From positions 1 to 43,225 of the forward strand of contig NZ_JFBD01000017.1 of assembly GCF_000709085.1 (NCBI RefSeq): 43,225 nt of DNA. Direction: 5' to 3'. The position numbers and the translations under genes are program-made. The stretch comes from Virgibacillus alimentarius (GTDB taxonomy: Bacteria; Bacillota; Bacilli; Bacillales; Amphibacillaceae). The stretch's first letter is position 1, and the number at the start of each line of letters is the position of its first letter. The notes under the pieces are model-generated. The model worked only from the letters and a program-made list of their open reading frames with translations. It was not told the origin of the DNA and made no database searches. Shown here one piece after another: positions 17,128 to 27,930 of the stretch.

Positions 17128-17154
17128 AGTGGGAGGTACTACCGTTATAACCAC
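17128..17154 (+). promoter_or_regulatory. Candidate L1-binding leader element before rplA
   Basis: AGTGGGAGG (17128-17136) and ATAACCAC (17147-17154) repeat the pattern found before rplK, only 19 bases before the rplA start codon and next to its GGAGG. L1 bound here could block its own translation. Confidence 0.6.
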
Positions 17155-17172
17155 AATAAAGGAGGAAACAAA

Positions 17173-17868
17173 ATGGCTAAAAGAGGTAAGAAATATCAAG
17201 AAGCTACAAAGCTTATTGATCGATCAAAAGCTTATGACATAAAAGAAGCTGTTCGTATATTAAAAGAAACTGCTAAAGCAAACTTTGATGAAACTGTTGA
17301 AGTTGCTTTCCGCTTAGGAGTGGATCCTAAGAAGGCAGATCAGCAAATTCGCGGGGCAATGGTATTGCCGCACGGTACAGGGAAAACACAGCGTGTGCTA
17401 GTATTTGCGAAAGGTGATAAAGTACAAGAAGCGGAAGCTGCTGGTGCAGACTATGTTGGAGATCAAGACCTAATCAACAAAATAAACCAAGGATGGTTTG
17501 ATTTTGATGTGGTTGTAGCTACTCCGGACATGATGGCTGAAGTAGGTAAGCTTGGTCGTGTGCTTGGACCAAAAGGTCTTATGCCAAACCCGAAAACAGG
17601 AACAGTAACTTTTGAAATTGAAAAAGCAGTTAAGGAAATCAAAGCAGGTAAAGTTGAATACCGCGTTGATAAGTCCTCAAACATTCATGTTCCTATTGGA
17701 AAAATTTCATTTGACAATGAGAAGTTGGCAGAAAACTTCGTTGCTATTATGGAGACCATTGTAAGAGTGAAACCACAAACAGCAAAAGGAAATTATGTGC
17801 GCAATGTGTCTGTTACTTCAACAATGGGCCCTGGTATCAAAGTGGATTCTTCTGAATTCACAAAGTAA
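17173..17868 (+). CDS. rplA: Ribosomal protein L1
   Basis: L1 forms the mobile stalk that moves E-site tRNA and is a translational repressor of its own operon in many bacteria. The 231-residue two-domain protein has [11 protein letters not shown] at the start and the typical [16 protein letters not shown] loop at about 125-140. ATG 17173 follows AAAGGAGGAAACAA. An in-frame extension of 25 codons upstream crosses the leader element and is not conserved. Confidence 0.96.
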   Translation: MAKRGKKYQEATKLIDRSKAYDIKEAVRILKETAKANFDETVEVAFRLGVDPKKADQQIRGAMVLPHGTGKTQRVLVFAKGDKVQEAEAAGADYVGDQDLINKINQGWFDFDVVVATPDMMAEVGKLGRVLGPKGLMPNPKTGTVTFEIEKAVKEIKAGKVEYRVDKSSNIHVPIGKISFDNEKLAENFVAIMETIVRVKPQTAKGNYVRNVSVTSTMGPGIKVDSSEFTK

Positions 17869-17871
17869 TTG

Positions 17872-17900
17872 TTGACTTTTCATTGCCGATTAGTTATACT
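17872..17900 (+). promoter_or_regulatory. Promoter of rplJ-rplL
   Basis: TTGACT (17872-17877) and TATACT (17895-17900) are exactly 17 bases apart, directly after the rplA stop. Transcription would begin near 17907, just before the L10 leader. Confidence 0.85.
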
Positions 17901-17924
17901 AAAATGCGTTATAAAAGAATACGT

Positions 17925-18050
17925 TGAACCGTAGACAGCAGGTGCGAAGTGAACGCTTAATTTCCTGCCGAGGTATTAAAGACAGATAAACAATCCTTAT
18001 GATTATTATTTGTTAAAAAGCCTCCATGTCTACATGGAGGCTTTGTTAAT
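17925..18050 (+). promoter_or_regulatory. L10 leader (autoregulatory, binds L10-L12)
   Basis: The leader has the conserved segments GTAGACAGCAGGTGC (17931-17945), CTTAATTTCCTGCCGAGGT (17956-17974) and the CAGG/CCTG helix that mimics the L10-binding kink of 23S rRNA. A terminator-like hairpin follows: GCCTCCATG (18020-18028) with CATGGAGGC (18033-18041), and a short T run. L10-L12 complex would cause premature termination when in excess. Confidence 0.88.
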
Positions 18051-18109
18051 AATAGAGCCTATGTCTAGTGCGGGTAAACGATGTAATGAATGTCTTAGGA
18101 GGTGGAATA

Positions 18110-18610
18110 ATGTCTAATGTTATTGAAAAAAAGAAACAGTTAGTTCAAGAAATTTCGGATAAATTTAAAGCGAGTCAAAGTACTCTGTTAGTGGACTATC
18201 GAGGACTTGATGTAGCTGAAGTAACAGAATTACGAAAAGAACTCCGTGAAGCTGGCGTAGATTATAAGGTTTATAAAAACACAATGACACGACGTGCTGC
18301 TACGGATGCGGAATTAGAAGAATTAAATGATTTGCTAGTTGGTCCGACTGCAATAGCTTTCAGTAATGACGATGTAATAGCACCCGCTAGAATCATTAAT
18401 GATTTTGCTAAAGAGCATGAAGCATTAGAAATCAAAGGTGGCGTTATCGAAGGAAATGTAGCGTCTCTTGAACAAATTAAAGAGCTTGCAGACTTACCAA
18501 ATTACGAAGGCATGGTTTCTATGTTGCTTAGCGTGCTTCAAGCACCTGTACGAAACTTTGCATATGCTGCAAAAGCTGTTGCAGAACAAAAGGAAGAAGA
18601 AGGCGCATAA
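18110..18610 (+). CDS. rplJ: Ribosomal protein L10
   Basis: L10 anchors the L12 dimers to the 50S stalk base. The 166-residue protein has the RNA-binding globular N domain ([20 protein letters not shown], about 26-45) and a helical C-terminal tail, [22 protein letters not shown], that carries L12. ATG 18110 has TAGGAGGTGG just upstream; the frame is open 14 codons further but lacks a site there. It is controlled by the leader at 17925-18050 and followed after 40 bases by rplL. Confidence 0.96.
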   Translation: MSNVIEKKKQLVQEISDKFKASQSTLLVDYRGLDVAEVTELRKELREAGVDYKVYKNTMTRRAATDAELEELNDLLVGPTAIAFSNDDVIAPARIINDFAKEHEALEIKGGVIEGNVASLEQIKELADLPNYEGMVSMLLSVLQAPVRNFAYAAKAVAEQKEEEGA

Positions 18611-18650
18611 TTGCGAGTTAAAATATTATTAAAAATGGAGGAAAAATATC

Positions 18651-19016
18651 ATGACTAAAGAACAAATCATTGATGCGATAAAAGAAATGTCAGTTTTAGA
18701 TTTAAATGATCTAGTAAAAGCAATTGAGGAAGAATTTGGTGTAACAGCGGCTGCACCAGTTGCGGTAGCAGGCGGAGCAGGCGGCGGAGAAGCTGCTGAA
18801 GAAAAAACAGAATTTGATGTAGTACTTGAAGATGCTGGATCTTCAAAAATCAAGGTGGTTAAAGCTGTTCGTGAAATTACTAGCCTTGGCCTTAAAGATG
18901 CAAAAGAATTAGTAGATAATGCACCAAAAGCTGTTAAAGAAGGCGCGTCAAAAGAAGAAGCTGAAGAAATCAAAGGTAAACTTGAAGAAGTTGGCGCAAC
19001 TGTAGAAGTTAAGTAA
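18651..19016 (+). CDS. rplL: Ribosomal protein L7/L12
   Basis: This stalk protein recruits translational GTPases (EF-G, EF-Tu, both encoded in this window). The 121 residues comprise an N-terminal dimerisation helix pair (1-32), an Ala/Gly-rich flexible hinge (about 34-52, [17 protein letters not shown]) and the C-terminal factor-binding domain (about 54-121) with [23 protein letters not shown] 18651 follows GGAGGAAAAATATC. It forms an operon with rplJ; L12 is normally made in four to six copies per ribosome, so differential translation is expected. Confidence 0.97.
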   Translation: MTKEQIIDAIKEMSVLDLNDLVKAIEEEFGVTAAAPVAVAGGAGGGEAAEEKTEFDVVLEDAGSSKIKVVKAVREITSLGLKDAKELVDNAPKAVKEGASKEEAEEIKGKLEEVGATVEVK

Positions 19017-19084
19017 TTTCATAAGTGAAAATTTAGAAGGTTAATTATACAGGAAACAGCCTTTTACGCAAATATATTAATAAG

Positions 19085-19109
19085 GAGCTCGTCGTTATAC
19101 GGCGAGCTC
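19085..19109 (+). other. Stem-loop between rplL and the rsmC-like gene
   Basis: A 10-bp stem (GAGCTCGTCG with CGGCGAGCTC, one T-G pair, loop TTATA) is followed by no T tract, so it is not a classical terminator. It may stabilise the rplJL mRNA 3' end or mark a processing site. Confidence 0.6.
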
Positions 19110-19194
19110 TACATATCAATGGCAACTTAATTTTATTATCTTAAAACACATCTATAAATCCCGTTTACACAATACGATCAAAGTAGGTGCCCTA

Positions 19195-19797
19195 ATGTCT
19201 GAGCATTACTTTTCACATAAACCCCAATCTAAAAGCTCGCCCAAAACATGGACTTATCAATTAAAGGAAAAGGAATATACATTCACCAGTGACGTTGGTG
19301 TATTTTCTAAAAACGAAGTAGATTTCGGCACGAGGTTGCTGATAGAACAGTTCAAGCCGCCGGCGATCGAAGGTGATTTTTTGGACCTTGGTTGCGGTTA
19401 TGGACCAATAGGGATTGTTTTAGCTGATAACAATAGAAATAGGAATGTTGTAATGAGCGATGTTAATGAAAGAGCGATCATGCTGGCTGTGCAGAATGCT
19501 AATCAAAATAACATTAGTAATGCAGAGTTTGTTCAAAGTGATCGTTTCACTAATTTAAGGCAACGCTCTTTTGGTGCTGTTATCACAAATCCGCCAATTA
19601 GAGCAGGAAAGAAGATCGTTCATAAAATGTTTGAAGACAGTAAGTGCGCTCTGTGCAAAAATGGTGACTTATGGGTAGTGATTCAAAAAAAGCAAGGGGC
19701 GCCCTCTGCGATGGATAAGATGGAAGAGATATTTGGAAATGTGGAAGTTGTTGCTCGTAAAAAAGGGTATTTTATATTACGATCATCAAATAGTTGA
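19195..19797 (+). CDS. RsmC-like class I methyltransferase (YbxB family)
   Basis: The 200-residue protein has the SAM-binding motif DLGCGYGPIGI at about 63-73 and the base-methylation motif NPPI in ITNPPIRAGK (about 129-138), the signature of N6- or N2-purine RNA methyltransferases such as RsmC. The target, likely 16S rRNA guanosine, is inferred from the family. ATG 19195 is preceded by AAAGTAGGTGCCCTA, a weak site. The rplL-ybxB-rpoB order matches B. subtilis. The first promoter for rpoB overlaps its 3' end. Confidence 0.88.
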   Translation: MSEHYFSHKPQSKSSPKTWTYQLKEKEYTFTSDVGVFSKNEVDFGTRLLIEQFKPPAIEGDFLDLGCGYGPIGIVLADNNRNRNVVMSDVNERAIMLAVQNANQNNISNAEFVQSDRFTNLRQRSFGAVITNPPIRAGKKIVHKMFEDSKCALCKNGDLWVVIQKKQGAPSAMDKMEEIFGNVEVVARKKGYFILRSSNS

Positions 19798-19822
19798 CCT
19801 ATCTATCACTATATGGTAGCAT
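19794..19822 (+). promoter_or_regulatory. Candidate rpoB promoter 1
   Basis: TTGACC (19794-19799) and TAGCAT (19817-19822) are 17 bases apart with an extended TG at 19814-19815; the -35 overlaps the stop of the preceding gene. It would give an rpoB leader of about 550 bases. Confidence 0.5.
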
Positions 19823-20382
19823 AGTAAAATGCCAACAAAGGGTTTTCTTTGTCAAGAGAATTTTATGTTGAAGATTGTATAAAATGTTTTTAATAGGAAA
19901 CACTGAATAGAATGTCAGGGGAATTGTGTTTGAGATAAGAGATAAGTCCTCTTTCTTCTTATACTTTATATCTTGGATGATATACCTCTTCATTATATTG
20001 CGGAGTGAATATAATCATTTAAATTTATTTTTCTATTAAAAATAATAACCTATAATTTAAAATAGCACAAGTGAATAACCGTGTTTCTTTTCGTTTTTTT
20101 GTCAGATAAAAAAGGAAAAAATGATAATAACGGCATTTGTGTTACACTAGATTATTTTTCTATAAAAGTATAAGAAGAATGATGGCTTGCATTTTAAGTG
20201 ATAGTTACTTGGAAATTCTTTGCTATAGGTAGTTATGATCTGCCTATTTCGTCATGTGAAACAGAAGGATAAAGCTAAAGACTAAATGTTTTTAGCATTA
20301 ATATAACAATCAATCATTTTTTCATAAACAAGTAGTTGTATGTTGATTGGTTCTGAAAAATGTGATTTGAGGGGTGAAGCTG
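19798..20382 (+). other. 585-base gene-free leader region before rpoB
   Basis: No convincing ORF was found. It contains promoter-like elements (19794-19822 and 20137-20166), a 7-bp hairpin TAGGTAG/CTGCCTA (20226-20232 with 20240-20246), and a dyad CAATCAA/TTGATTG (20307-20313 with 20343-20349) whose right arm lies close to the rpoB ribosome binding site. The region is very AT-rich. No ribosomal protein leader I know matches. Confidence 0.5.
20137..20166 (+). promoter_or_regulatory. Candidate rpoB promoter 2
   Basis: TTGTGT (20137-20142) and TATAAA (20161-20166) are 18 bases apart. This is weaker than candidate 1 and would give a leader of about 210 bases. Confidence 0.35.
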
Positions 20383-23300
20383 TTGACAGGCCAACTAGTT
20401 CAGTATGGGCGCCACCGCCAGCGCAGAAGCTACGCGCGTATCAGTGAGGTTTTAGATTTACCAAATTTAATCGAAATTCAAACTGCTTCTTATAACTGGT
20501 TTTTAGAAGAAGGTTTGAAGGAAATGTTTAAAGACATTTCTCCAATTGAGGATTTCACAGGGAATTTATCTCTGGAATTCATTGATTACAGTTTGGGGGA
20601 ACCTAAATATCCTGTAGAAGAATCAAAAGACAGAGATGTTACCTATAATGCTCCACTTCGTGTGAGAGTGCGATTAATTAATAATGAAACAGGAGAAGTG
20701 AAGGAACAAGAGGTCTTTATGGGAGACTTTCCGTTAATGACAGAAACAGGAACTTTTGTTATTAATGGAGCGGAACGTGTAATTGTATCACAGCTCGTCC
20801 GTTCACCAAGTGTCTATTATAATGAAAAGATAGATAAAAATGGTAAAAGAGGCTTAACAGCAACCGTTATACCTAATAGAGGAGCATGGCTGGAGCTTGA
20901 GACGGATGCAAAAGATGTTGTGCATGTCCGAATAGACCGCACACGTAAATTACCTATAACAGTCTTATTGCGTGCGTTAGGCTTCAGTACAGATCAAGAA
21001 ATAATTGATCTTTTAGGGGATAATGAATATCTCAAAAACACATTAGAAAAGGATAATACAGAAACTACAGAGAAGGCTCTTCTTGAGATTTATGAGCGTT
21101 TGCGCCCCGGTGAACCTCCTACGGTTGAAAACGCAAAAAGCTTATTAATTTCACGATTTTTTGATGCGAAACGCTATGATTTGGCTCATGTAGGACGTTA
21201 TAAAATGAACAAAAAGCTTAATATCCAAAATCGCCTTTTCAACCAAGTTTTAGCTGAGCCTATCGTTGATCAAGAAACTGGAGAAGTTCTGGCGCAAAAG
21301 GGTGATAGATTAGAACGTAAACTGTTAGATAAAATTATTCCATATTTGGAAGATGAGGAAAATAGGCTTGGAGAAAGAATGTTGGAACCGCAAGAGGCGC
21401 TTCTTGAGGATCCAATTCGTTTGCAATCCATTCAAATTATCGACCCTACCGATCCAGATGGAGAAAGAGAGTTAACGATAATAGGGAATGCAGGTGTTGA
21501 CCGAGACATAAAAAACATTACTCCAGCAGATATTTTATCTTCGATTAGTTATTTCTTTAATCTCCTACATCATGTTGGAAATACAGATGATATTGATCAT
21601 TTGGGAAATAGACGACTTCGTTCTGTAGGGGAATTGCTGCAAAATCAATTCAGGATTGGTTTGTCTCGTATGGAACGTGTTGTACGAGAGCGTATGTCAA
21701 TTCAAGATACATCGAGCATTACACCACAACAACTAATAAATATTCGTCCAGTGATTGCTTCAATCAAAGAGTTTTTTGGAAGTTCCCAGCTTTCGCAATT
21801 TATGGATCAGACAAATCCATTAGCTGAGTTAACACATAAACGTCGATTATCTGCGTTGGGACCAGGAGGTTTGACGCGGGAACGCGCAGGATTTGAAGTA
21901 CGAGATGTTCACTATTCCCACTATGGTCGTATGTGTCCGATTGAAACTCCTGAGGGTCCGAACATCGGTCTGATTAACTCTTTGTCCAGTTATGCAAAGG
22001 TAAATAAATTTGGTTTTATTGAAACGCCTTATCGACGTGTTGACCCAAGCACGGGTAAAGTAACAGCTCAAATCGATTATTTAACCGCTGATGAGGAAGA
22101 TAATTACGTTGTTGCCCAGGCGAACGCCAGACTAGATGAAGACGGAAGTTTTTCAGACGAAGAAGTTATTGCTCGCTTTCGCGGGGAAAACACGATTGTT
22201 CCTCGTGATCAGATCGATTATATGGACGTGTCTCCAAAGCAAGTTGTCTCTGCAGCAACAGCGTGTATTCCGTTCCTGGAAAATGACGACTCCAACCGAG
22301 CGTTAATGGGTGCGAACATGCAGCGTCAAGCAGTACCGCTTATGGAACCTGAAGCGCCTATCGTTGGTACGGGAATGGAATATGTATCTGGTAAAGACTC
22401 AGGTGCTGCTATTATTTGCCGAAACGATGGCGTTGTTGAACGTGTAGAAGCAAAAGAGGTTCTTGTACGCCGCGTTGCTGAAGTAGACGGAAAAGAAGTT
22501 AAAGGGGACCTTGATCGTTATCGTTTAGAGAAATATATTCGTTCAAACCAAGGTACATGCTACAACCAGCGTCCTATTGTAAGCGAAGGGGACCGAGTCA
22601 CCAAAGGAGAAGTTCTTGCTGATGGACCATCCATGGAAAACGGCGAGCTCGCATTAGGCCGTAATGTACTTGTTGGCTTTATGACTTGGGAAGGGTATAA
22701 CTATGAAGATGCGATCATTATGAGCGAAAGACTTGTGAAGGATGATGATTATACATCTATTCATATAGAGGAGTATGAATCGGAATCTCGAGATACAAAA
22801 CTAGGTCCAGAAGAAATAACAAGAGACATTCCGAATGTCGGTGAAGACGCTCTGAAAAACCTTGATGAACAAGGCATTATACGTGTGGGAGCAGAGGTTA
22901 CTGATGGGGATATCCTTGTAGGTAAGGTAACGCCAAAGGGTGTAACCGAACTTTCAGCAGAAGAAAGATTATTGCATGCTATCTTTGGAGAAAAAGCGCG
23001 TGAAGTTCGAGATACCTCACTCCGCGTGCCTCATGGTGCAGGAGGGATTGTACTTGATGTTAAGATTTTCAATCGCGAAGATGGCGACGAGCTACCTCCA
23101 GGGGTTAACCAATTAGTTCGTGCTTACATTGTCCAAAAGCGTAAGATTTCAGAAGGGGATAAAATGGCAGGTCGTCACGGAAATAAAGGGGTAATTTCCA
23201 AAATTCTACCTGAGGAAGACATGCCTTTCTTACCGGATGGCACTCCAATCGATATTATGCTTAACCCATTAGGTGTTCCGTCACGTATGAACATTGGGCA

Positions 23301-23919
23301 AGTCTTTGAATTACATTTGGGAATGGCTGCAAAGAAATTAGGGCTCCATGTAGCTTCACCAGTATTTGATGGAGCGACAGAGCAAGATGTTTGGGATACC
23401 CTTGATGAGGCGGGGATGCCTAGAGATGCTAAAACTATTCTTTATGATGGAAGAACAGGAGAGCCATTCGACAACCGGGTTTCTGTGGGAATATCGTATA
23501 TGATTAAACTTTCACATATGGTTGATGACAAGCTGCATGCACGTTCAACTGGTCCATATTCTCTTGTTACCCAACAGCCGCTTGGTGGTAAAGCGCAATT
23601 TGGCGGACAGCGTTTTGGAGAAATGGAAGTATGGGCACTTGAAGCGTATGGAGCAGCATATACACTGCAAGAAATATTAACTGTTAAATCCGATGATGTT
23701 GTTGGAAGAGTTAAAACGTATGAATCTATTGTGAAAGGCGATAATGTATCAGAACCTGGAGTGCCAGAATCATTCAAAGTATTGATTAAAGAATTACAAA
23801 GTCTTGGCCTGGATGTAAAAATGCTTTCCGGTGACCAAGCAGAAATTGATTTGCGAGAACTTGAAGAGGAAGATTCGCAATCTGCAAGTAAACTCAACTT
23901 AGAAGTTGAAGAAAGCTAA
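20383..23919 (+). CDS. rpoB: RNA polymerase beta subunit
   Basis: The catalytic beta subunit, 1178 residues. The start region [19 protein letters not shown] is nearly identical to B. subtilis. The rifampicin pocket (about 464-496) contains [26 protein letters not shown] and so has the sensitive residues at the usual D, H and S positions. Late conserved blocks are [33 protein letters not shown] and [19 protein letters not shown]. Start TTG 20383 follows GAGGGGTG; GTG 20374 overlaps that site. The C-terminal tail is short and acidic. rpoC follows after 182 bases, more than usual. Confidence 0.98.
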   Translation: MTGQLVQYGRHRQRRSYARISEVLDLPNLIEIQTASYNWFLEEGLKEMFKDISPIEDFTGNLSLEFIDYSLGEPKYPVEESKDRDVTYNAPLRVRVRLINNETGEVKEQEVFMGDFPLMTETGTFVINGAERVIVSQLVRSPSVYYNEKIDKNGKRGLTATVIPNRGAWLELETDAKDVVHVRIDRTRKLPITVLLRALGFSTDQEIIDLLGDNEYLKNTLEKDNTETTEKALLEIYERLRPGEPPTVENAKSLLISRFFDAKRYDLAHVGRYKMNKKLNIQNRLFNQVLAEPIVDQETGEVLAQKGDRLERKLLDKIIPYLEDEENRLGERMLEPQEALLEDPIRLQSIQIIDPTDPDGERELTIIGNAGVDRDIKNITPADILSSISYFFNLLHHVGNTDDIDHLGNRRLRSVGELLQNQFRIGLSRMERVVRERMSIQDTSSITPQQLINIRPVIASIKEFFGSSQLSQFMDQTNPLAELTHKRRLSALGPGGLTRERAGFEVRDVHYSHYGRMCPIETPEGPNIGLINSLSSYAKVNKFGFIETPYRRVDPSTGKVTAQIDYLTADEEDNYVVAQANARLDEDGSFSDEEVIARFRGENTIVPRDQIDYMDVSPKQVVSAATACIPFLENDDSNRALMGANMQRQAVPLMEPEAPIVGTGMEYVSGKDSGAAIICRNDGVVERVEAKEVLVRRVAEVDGKEVKGDLDRYRLEKYIRSNQGTCYNQRPIVSEGDRVTKGEVLADGPSMENGELALGRNVLVGFMTWEGYNYEDAIIMSERLVKDDDYTSIHIEEYESESRDTKLGPEEITRDIPNVGEDALKNLDEQGIIRVGAEVTDGDILVGKVTPKGVTELSAEERLLHAIFGEKAREVRDTSLRVPHGAGGIVLDVKIFNREDGDELPPGVNQLVRAYIVQKRKISEGDKMAGRHGNKGVISKILPEEDMPFLPDGTPIDIMLNPLGVPSRMNIGQVFELHLGMAAKKLGLHVASPVFDGATEQDVWDTLDEAGMPRDAKTILYDGRTGEPFDNRVSVGISYMIKLSHMVDDKLHARSTGPYSLVTQQPLGGKAQFGGQRFGEMEVWALEAYGAAYTLQEILTVKSDDVVGRVKTYESIVKGDNVSEPGVPESFKVLIKELQSLGLDVKMLSGDQAEIDLRELEEEDSQSASKLNLEVEES

Positions 23920-23923
23920 AACA

Positions 23924-23970
23924 ACGGAATGTAGACTTATGTGCTGTACATAAGTTTACTTCTCCGGTTT
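23924..23970 (+). other. Long stem-loop in the rpoB-rpoC intergenic region
   Basis: A 12-bp stem (23931-23942 with 23948-23959, one G-T pair, loop GCTGT) is extended by CGGA/TCCG (23924-23927 and 23963-23966) and followed by GTTTT. It could be a weak terminator, an attenuator or an RNA-processing site between rpoB and rpoC. No good promoter was found after it. Confidence 0.6.
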
Positions 23971-24101
23971 TATCATAAAAGGTTGAAGTACTTAGTGATA
24001 ATGTTAAAAAGGCATAAATGTACAATTTATCTGAACTGACATACAAAATGATAAGAAGATAAATTAGGGTGAAATCGGACAAAAAAAGGGAGGTAGGCCC
24101 C

Positions 24102-27100
24102 TTGTTAGATGTAAATAACTTTGAGTATATGAAAATTGGGTTAGCGTCATCAGAGAAAATTCGCTCCTGGTCTTATGGAGAAGTAAAGAAACCAGAAACG
24201 ATCAACTATCGTACCTTGAAACCAGAAAAAGACGGTTTGTTTTGTGAACGTATATTTGGCCCGCAAAAGGACTGGGAATGTCATTGCGGTAAGTATAAGC
24301 GTGTACGCTATAAAGGAGTCGTTTGTGACCGGTGCGGAGTGGAAGTTACAAAGGCCAAAGTTCGTCGTGAACGAATGGGACATTTAGAACTTGCCGCTCC
24401 GGTATCGCATATTTGGTATTTTAAAGGGATCCCAAGCCGAATGGGTCTTGTTTTAGACATGTCTCCAAGAGCATTAGAGGAAGTTATCTATTTTGCTGCA
24501 TATATTGTTACGGATCCAGGCGATACACCCCTTGAGAAAAAACAATTATTATCAGAAAAAGAATATCGTACTTATTACGATAAATATGGAAAATCATTTA
24601 AAGCCCAAATGGGTGCTGAAGCAATAAGAAAATTGTTGCAGGATATTGATTTGGATAAAGAAGTAGAAGCCTTGAAGGAAGAACTTAATACGGTTTCAGG
24701 CCAGCGTAGGACACGTGCAATCAGAAGGCTGGAAGTGATGGAGGCTTTTAGAAACTCTGGCAATGATACATCTTGGATGATTCTGGATGTTTTACCTATT
24801 ATTCCTCCAGAGATCAGACCGATGGTTCAACTTGATGGTGGACGATTTGCAACTTCTGATTTAAATGATTTATATCGAAGAGTTATTAACCGAAATAACC
24901 GCTTGAAGCGTTTACTAGATCTTGGGGCTCCTAGTATTATTGTGCAAAACGAGAAACGGATGTTGCAAGAATCGGTAGATGCGTTAATTGATAATGGCCG
25001 TCGTGGCCGTCCGGTTACAGGTCCTGGAAACCGCCCATTAAAATCCTTATCACATATGCTAAAAGGTAAGCAAGGGCGTTTCCGTCAGAACTTACTAGGG
25101 AAGCGCGTGGATTATTCTGGACGATCTGTAATTGTGGTTGGTCCTAATCTAAAAATGTATGAATGTGGTTTGCCAAAAGAAATGGCTTTAGAATTATTTA
25201 AGCCATTTGTTATGAAAGAACTTGTTGAGCAAGGGATTGCTCATAATATTAAATCGGCAAAACGTAAAATTGAGCGTGTCCATCCAGATGTGTGGGATAT
25301 TCTAGAAGAGGTTATCAAAGAACACCCTGTCATGCTTAACAGAGCACCAACTCTGCACAGACTGGGGATTCAAGCCTTTGAGCCTAAGCTAGTAGAAGGA
25401 CGTGCAATACGTTTGCACCCTCTAGTCTGTACGGCATATAATGCAGACTTTGATGGTGACCAAATGGCAGTCCACGTTCCATTATCTGCTGAGGCACAAG
25501 CGGAAGCGCGTATTTTAATGCTTGCAGCGCAAAACATATTAAACCCTAAAGATGGAAAACCAGTTGTTACACCGTCGCAAGATATGGTTTTAGGTAACTA
25601 TTATTTAACGCTGGAACGTAAGGGTGCAGTTGGTGAAGGAAGCATATTTAAAGATGCGGATGAGGCCTTAATGTCTTATCAAAATGGATATGTCCATCTG
25701 CATAGCAGGATTGCAGTAGATGCAGGCAGCTTGGACAACAAAACATTTACCGAAGAACAGCATGATCAATTGCTATTGACTACTGTCGGTAAATTAATCT
25801 TTAATGAAATCTTACCGGATTCGTTCCCGTATATAAACGAGCCAACGAATAGTAACTTGGAAGTAAAAACACCTGATAAGTATTTTGTAAACACGGACAT
25901 TGATGTAAAAGAGGAAATAAAAAAACGTGAATTAATCGGTCCGTTTAAGAAAGGTATCCTCGGAGATATTATTGCAGAGGTCTTTAAGCGATTTAAAATC
26001 AGTGAAACATCTAAGATGCTGGACCGCATGAAAGACTTAGGTTTTGCTTATTCTACAAAAGCAGGGATGACTGTAGGTGTCTCTGATATCGTGGTGTTAG
26101 GGGAAAAGGAAAAGATTTTAGATGAAGCACAGACTAAAGTGGATAACGTACAAAAAACATTCCGTAGAGGTTTAATCACGGAGGAAGAGCGTTATGACAG
26201 AGTTATTGCAATTTGGTCTGATGCGAAAGATGAGATTCAAGACAAGTTGATGAAGTCCCTAAGTGACACGAACCCTATCTTTATGATGAGTGACTCAGGG
26301 GCGAGAGGTAACGCCTCTAACTTTACACAGCTTGCTGGTATGCGCGGTCTGATGGCAAACCCGGCTGGTGAAATAATTGAGTTGCCTATTAAATCCAGCT
26401 TCCGTGAAGGTCTGACAGTGCTAGAGTACTTTATCTCTACACACGGAGCACGAAAAGGTTTAGCAGATACAGCACTTAAAACAGCTGACTCTGGATATTT
26501 AACGAGACGTCTTGTAGACGTTGCGCAGGATGTTATTGTCCGTGAGGCGGATTGTGGTACAGACCGAGGCTTGAAAGTTTCTGCATTAACAGTAGGTACA
26601 GAGCTAATTGAGCCATTAATTGATCGTCTAATCGGACGTACTCTATTTGAAACAGTTAAACATCCTGAAACTGGGCAAATAATTGCTGAAGAAGATACAG
26701 TTGTATCTGAAGATCAAGCAAAACAAATTATCGATGCTGGTATTGAACAAGTAACCATTCGATCTGCATTCACTTGTAATACAAAACATGGCGTTTGTCA
26801 GAAGTGTTATGGACGCAACCTTGCTACGGGTGACGAAGTCGAAGTTGGTGAGGCTGTAGGTATTATTGCTGCACAATCTATTGGAGAGCCTGGTACACAG
26901 CTGACTATGCGTACATTCCACACTGGTGGTGTTGCAGGTGATGATATCACGCAAGGTTTACCTCGTATTCAGGAACTATTTGAAGCGAGAAATCCAAAAG
27001 GTCAATCTGTCATTAGTGAGATCTTTGGAACAATTGAAGAAATCAAAGAAGGAAAGGATAAGCAGGAAATTGTTGTTCAGGGCGAAGTAGAGCAACGAGA

Positions 27101-27725
27101 GTACACAGCTCCATTTAATGCTCGTCTAAAAGTATCTGTAGGTGATAAAGTAATTGCAGGGCAAGAATTAACGGAAGGCTCTGTTGATCCGAAAGAGCTA
27201 TTGCGGGTACAAGGTGTAGAAGGAGTTCAAGCTTACTTGTTGCGCGAAGTTCAACGTGTATATCGTATGCAAGGTGTTGAAATTGGCGATAAACACGTAG
27301 AAGTAATGGTTCGCCAAATGTTGCGTAAAATCAGAGTAGTAGAGTCTGGGGATACGGATGTACTACCTGGTTCACTCCTTGAATTGCATCAATTCAAGGA
27401 GGCAAACCAAGAGGTGCTACGTGAAGGTAAACAACCAGCAGTTGGTAAGCCGGTGTTGCTAGGTATTACAAAAGCATCTCTTGAGACAGATTCCTTCTTA
27501 TCAGCCGCATCCTTCCAAGAGACAACAAAAGTCCTTACAGATGCAGCCATCAAAGGAAAACGCGATGATTTATTAGGACTAAAAGAAAACGTCATTATCG
27601 GTAAGCTTGTACCAGCTGGAACCGGTATGCAGAGGTATCGTAAAATAGAAGCCGATGTAGATGATCCAGAGGCGGAAGCAGACGAAGCAGAAGAGACGGA
27701 AGAAACAACAGAAACGATTAAATAG
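24102..27725 (+). CDS. rpoC: RNA polymerase beta' subunit
   Basis: The 1207-residue beta' subunit, starting [19 protein letters not shown]. The first zinc ribbon is [19 protein letters not shown] (about 60-78). The active-site triad motif NADFDGDQM is at about 447-455. The second zinc site (CGTDRG, then [11 protein letters not shown]) and the trigger-loop region ([18 protein letters not shown]) follow, then an acidic tail. TTG 24102 follows GGGAGGT; the frame is open 11 codons upstream, but B. subtilis RpoC starts at the same LDVNN. It ends near a terminator-like hairpin. Confidence 0.98.
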   Translation: MLDVNNFEYMKIGLASSEKIRSWSYGEVKKPETINYRTLKPEKDGLFCERIFGPQKDWECHCGKYKRVRYKGVVCDRCGVEVTKAKVRRERMGHLELAAPVSHIWYFKGIPSRMGLVLDMSPRALEEVIYFAAYIVTDPGDTPLEKKQLLSEKEYRTYYDKYGKSFKAQMGAEAIRKLLQDIDLDKEVEALKEELNTVSGQRRTRAIRRLEVMEAFRNSGNDTSWMILDVLPIIPPEIRPMVQLDGGRFATSDLNDLYRRVINRNNRLKRLLDLGAPSIIVQNEKRMLQESVDALIDNGRRGRPVTGPGNRPLKSLSHMLKGKQGRFRQNLLGKRVDYSGRSVIVVGPNLKMYECGLPKEMALELFKPFVMKELVEQGIAHNIKSAKRKIERVHPDVWDILEEVIKEHPVMLNRAPTLHRLGIQAFEPKLVEGRAIRLHPLVCTAYNADFDGDQMAVHVPLSAEAQAEARILMLAAQNILNPKDGKPVVTPSQDMVLGNYYLTLERKGAVGEGSIFKDADEALMSYQNGYVHLHSRIAVDAGSLDNKTFTEEQHDQLLLTTVGKLIFNEILPDSFPYINEPTNSNLEVKTPDKYFVNTDIDVKEEIKKRELIGPFKKGILGDIIAEVFKRFKISETSKMLDRMKDLGFAYSTKAGMTVGVSDIVVLGEKEKILDEAQTKVDNVQKTFRRGLITEEERYDRVIAIWSDAKDEIQDKLMKSLSDTNPIFMMSDSGARGNASNFTQLAGMRGLMANPAGEIIELPIKSSFREGLTVLEYFISTHGARKGLADTALKTADSGYLTRRLVDVAQDVIVREADCGTDRGLKVSALTVGTELIEPLIDRLIGRTLFETVKHPETGQIIAEEDTVVSEDQAKQIIDAGIEQVTIRSAFTCNTKHGVCQKCYGRNLATGDEVEVGEAVGIIAAQSIGEPGTQLTMRTFHTGGVAGDDITQGLPRIQELFEARNPKGQSVISEIFGTIEEIKEGKDKQEIVVQGEVEQREYTAPFNARLKVSVGDKVIAGQELTEGSVDPKELLRVQGVEGVQAYLLREVQRVYRMQGVEIGDKHVEVMVRQMLRKIRVVESGDTDVLPGSLLELHQFKEANQEVLREGKQPAVGKPVLLGITKASLETDSFLSAASFQETTKVLTDAAIKGKRDDLLGLKENVIIGKLVPAGTGMQRYRKIEADVDDPEAEADEAEETEETTETIK

Positions 27726-27741
27726 TAAAATATGGGTTAGT

Positions 27742-27771
27742 GGGGGTTAGGCTTATCTAATTCCCCCTTTC
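27742..27771 (+). terminator. Terminator-like hairpin after rpoC
   Basis: GGGGG (27742-27746) pairs with CCCCC (27763-27767), and TTAG with CTAA inside, with two unpaired T; TTT follows. The T run is short, so termination may be partial. Confidence 0.65.
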
Positions 27772-27810
27772 CGATATCACTTTAATGAGATATACCTGAG
27801 AACTCAAATA

Positions 27811-27839
27811 TTGACAAAAAGTTGGTAAGCACTTATGAA
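27811..27839 (+). promoter_or_regulatory. Upstream promoter of the str operon
   Basis: TTGACA (27811-27816) and TATGAA (27834-27839) lie 17 bases apart. The -35 is perfect; the -10 is weaker. Confidence 0.5.
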
Positions 27840-27856
27840 AAATAGTAAAATTTAAG

Positions 27857-27885
27857 TTGACATTAAAAAAAGGTAATGATACTAT
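27857..27885 (+). promoter_or_regulatory. Main promoter of rplGB-rpsL-rpsG-fusA-tuf
   Basis: A consensus TTGACA (27857-27862) and TACTAT (27880-27885) lie 17 bases apart with a TG extension at 27877-27878. It would start rplGB with a leader of about 40 bases. Confidence 0.8.
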
Positions 27886-27930
27886 ATTCAAGGTGCTCCG
27901 ATTTATACTTGTTACTTTGGAGGATATGAT

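Noticed and set aside
17098-17172. Extension of L1 upstream of ATG 17173
   Set aside because: It covers the leader element and binding site, and L1 normally starts MAKRGKKY.
23442-23897. A 151-codon antisense frame within rpoB
   Set aside because: Serine-rich composition typical of the opposite strand of a conserved gene; no binding site or family match.
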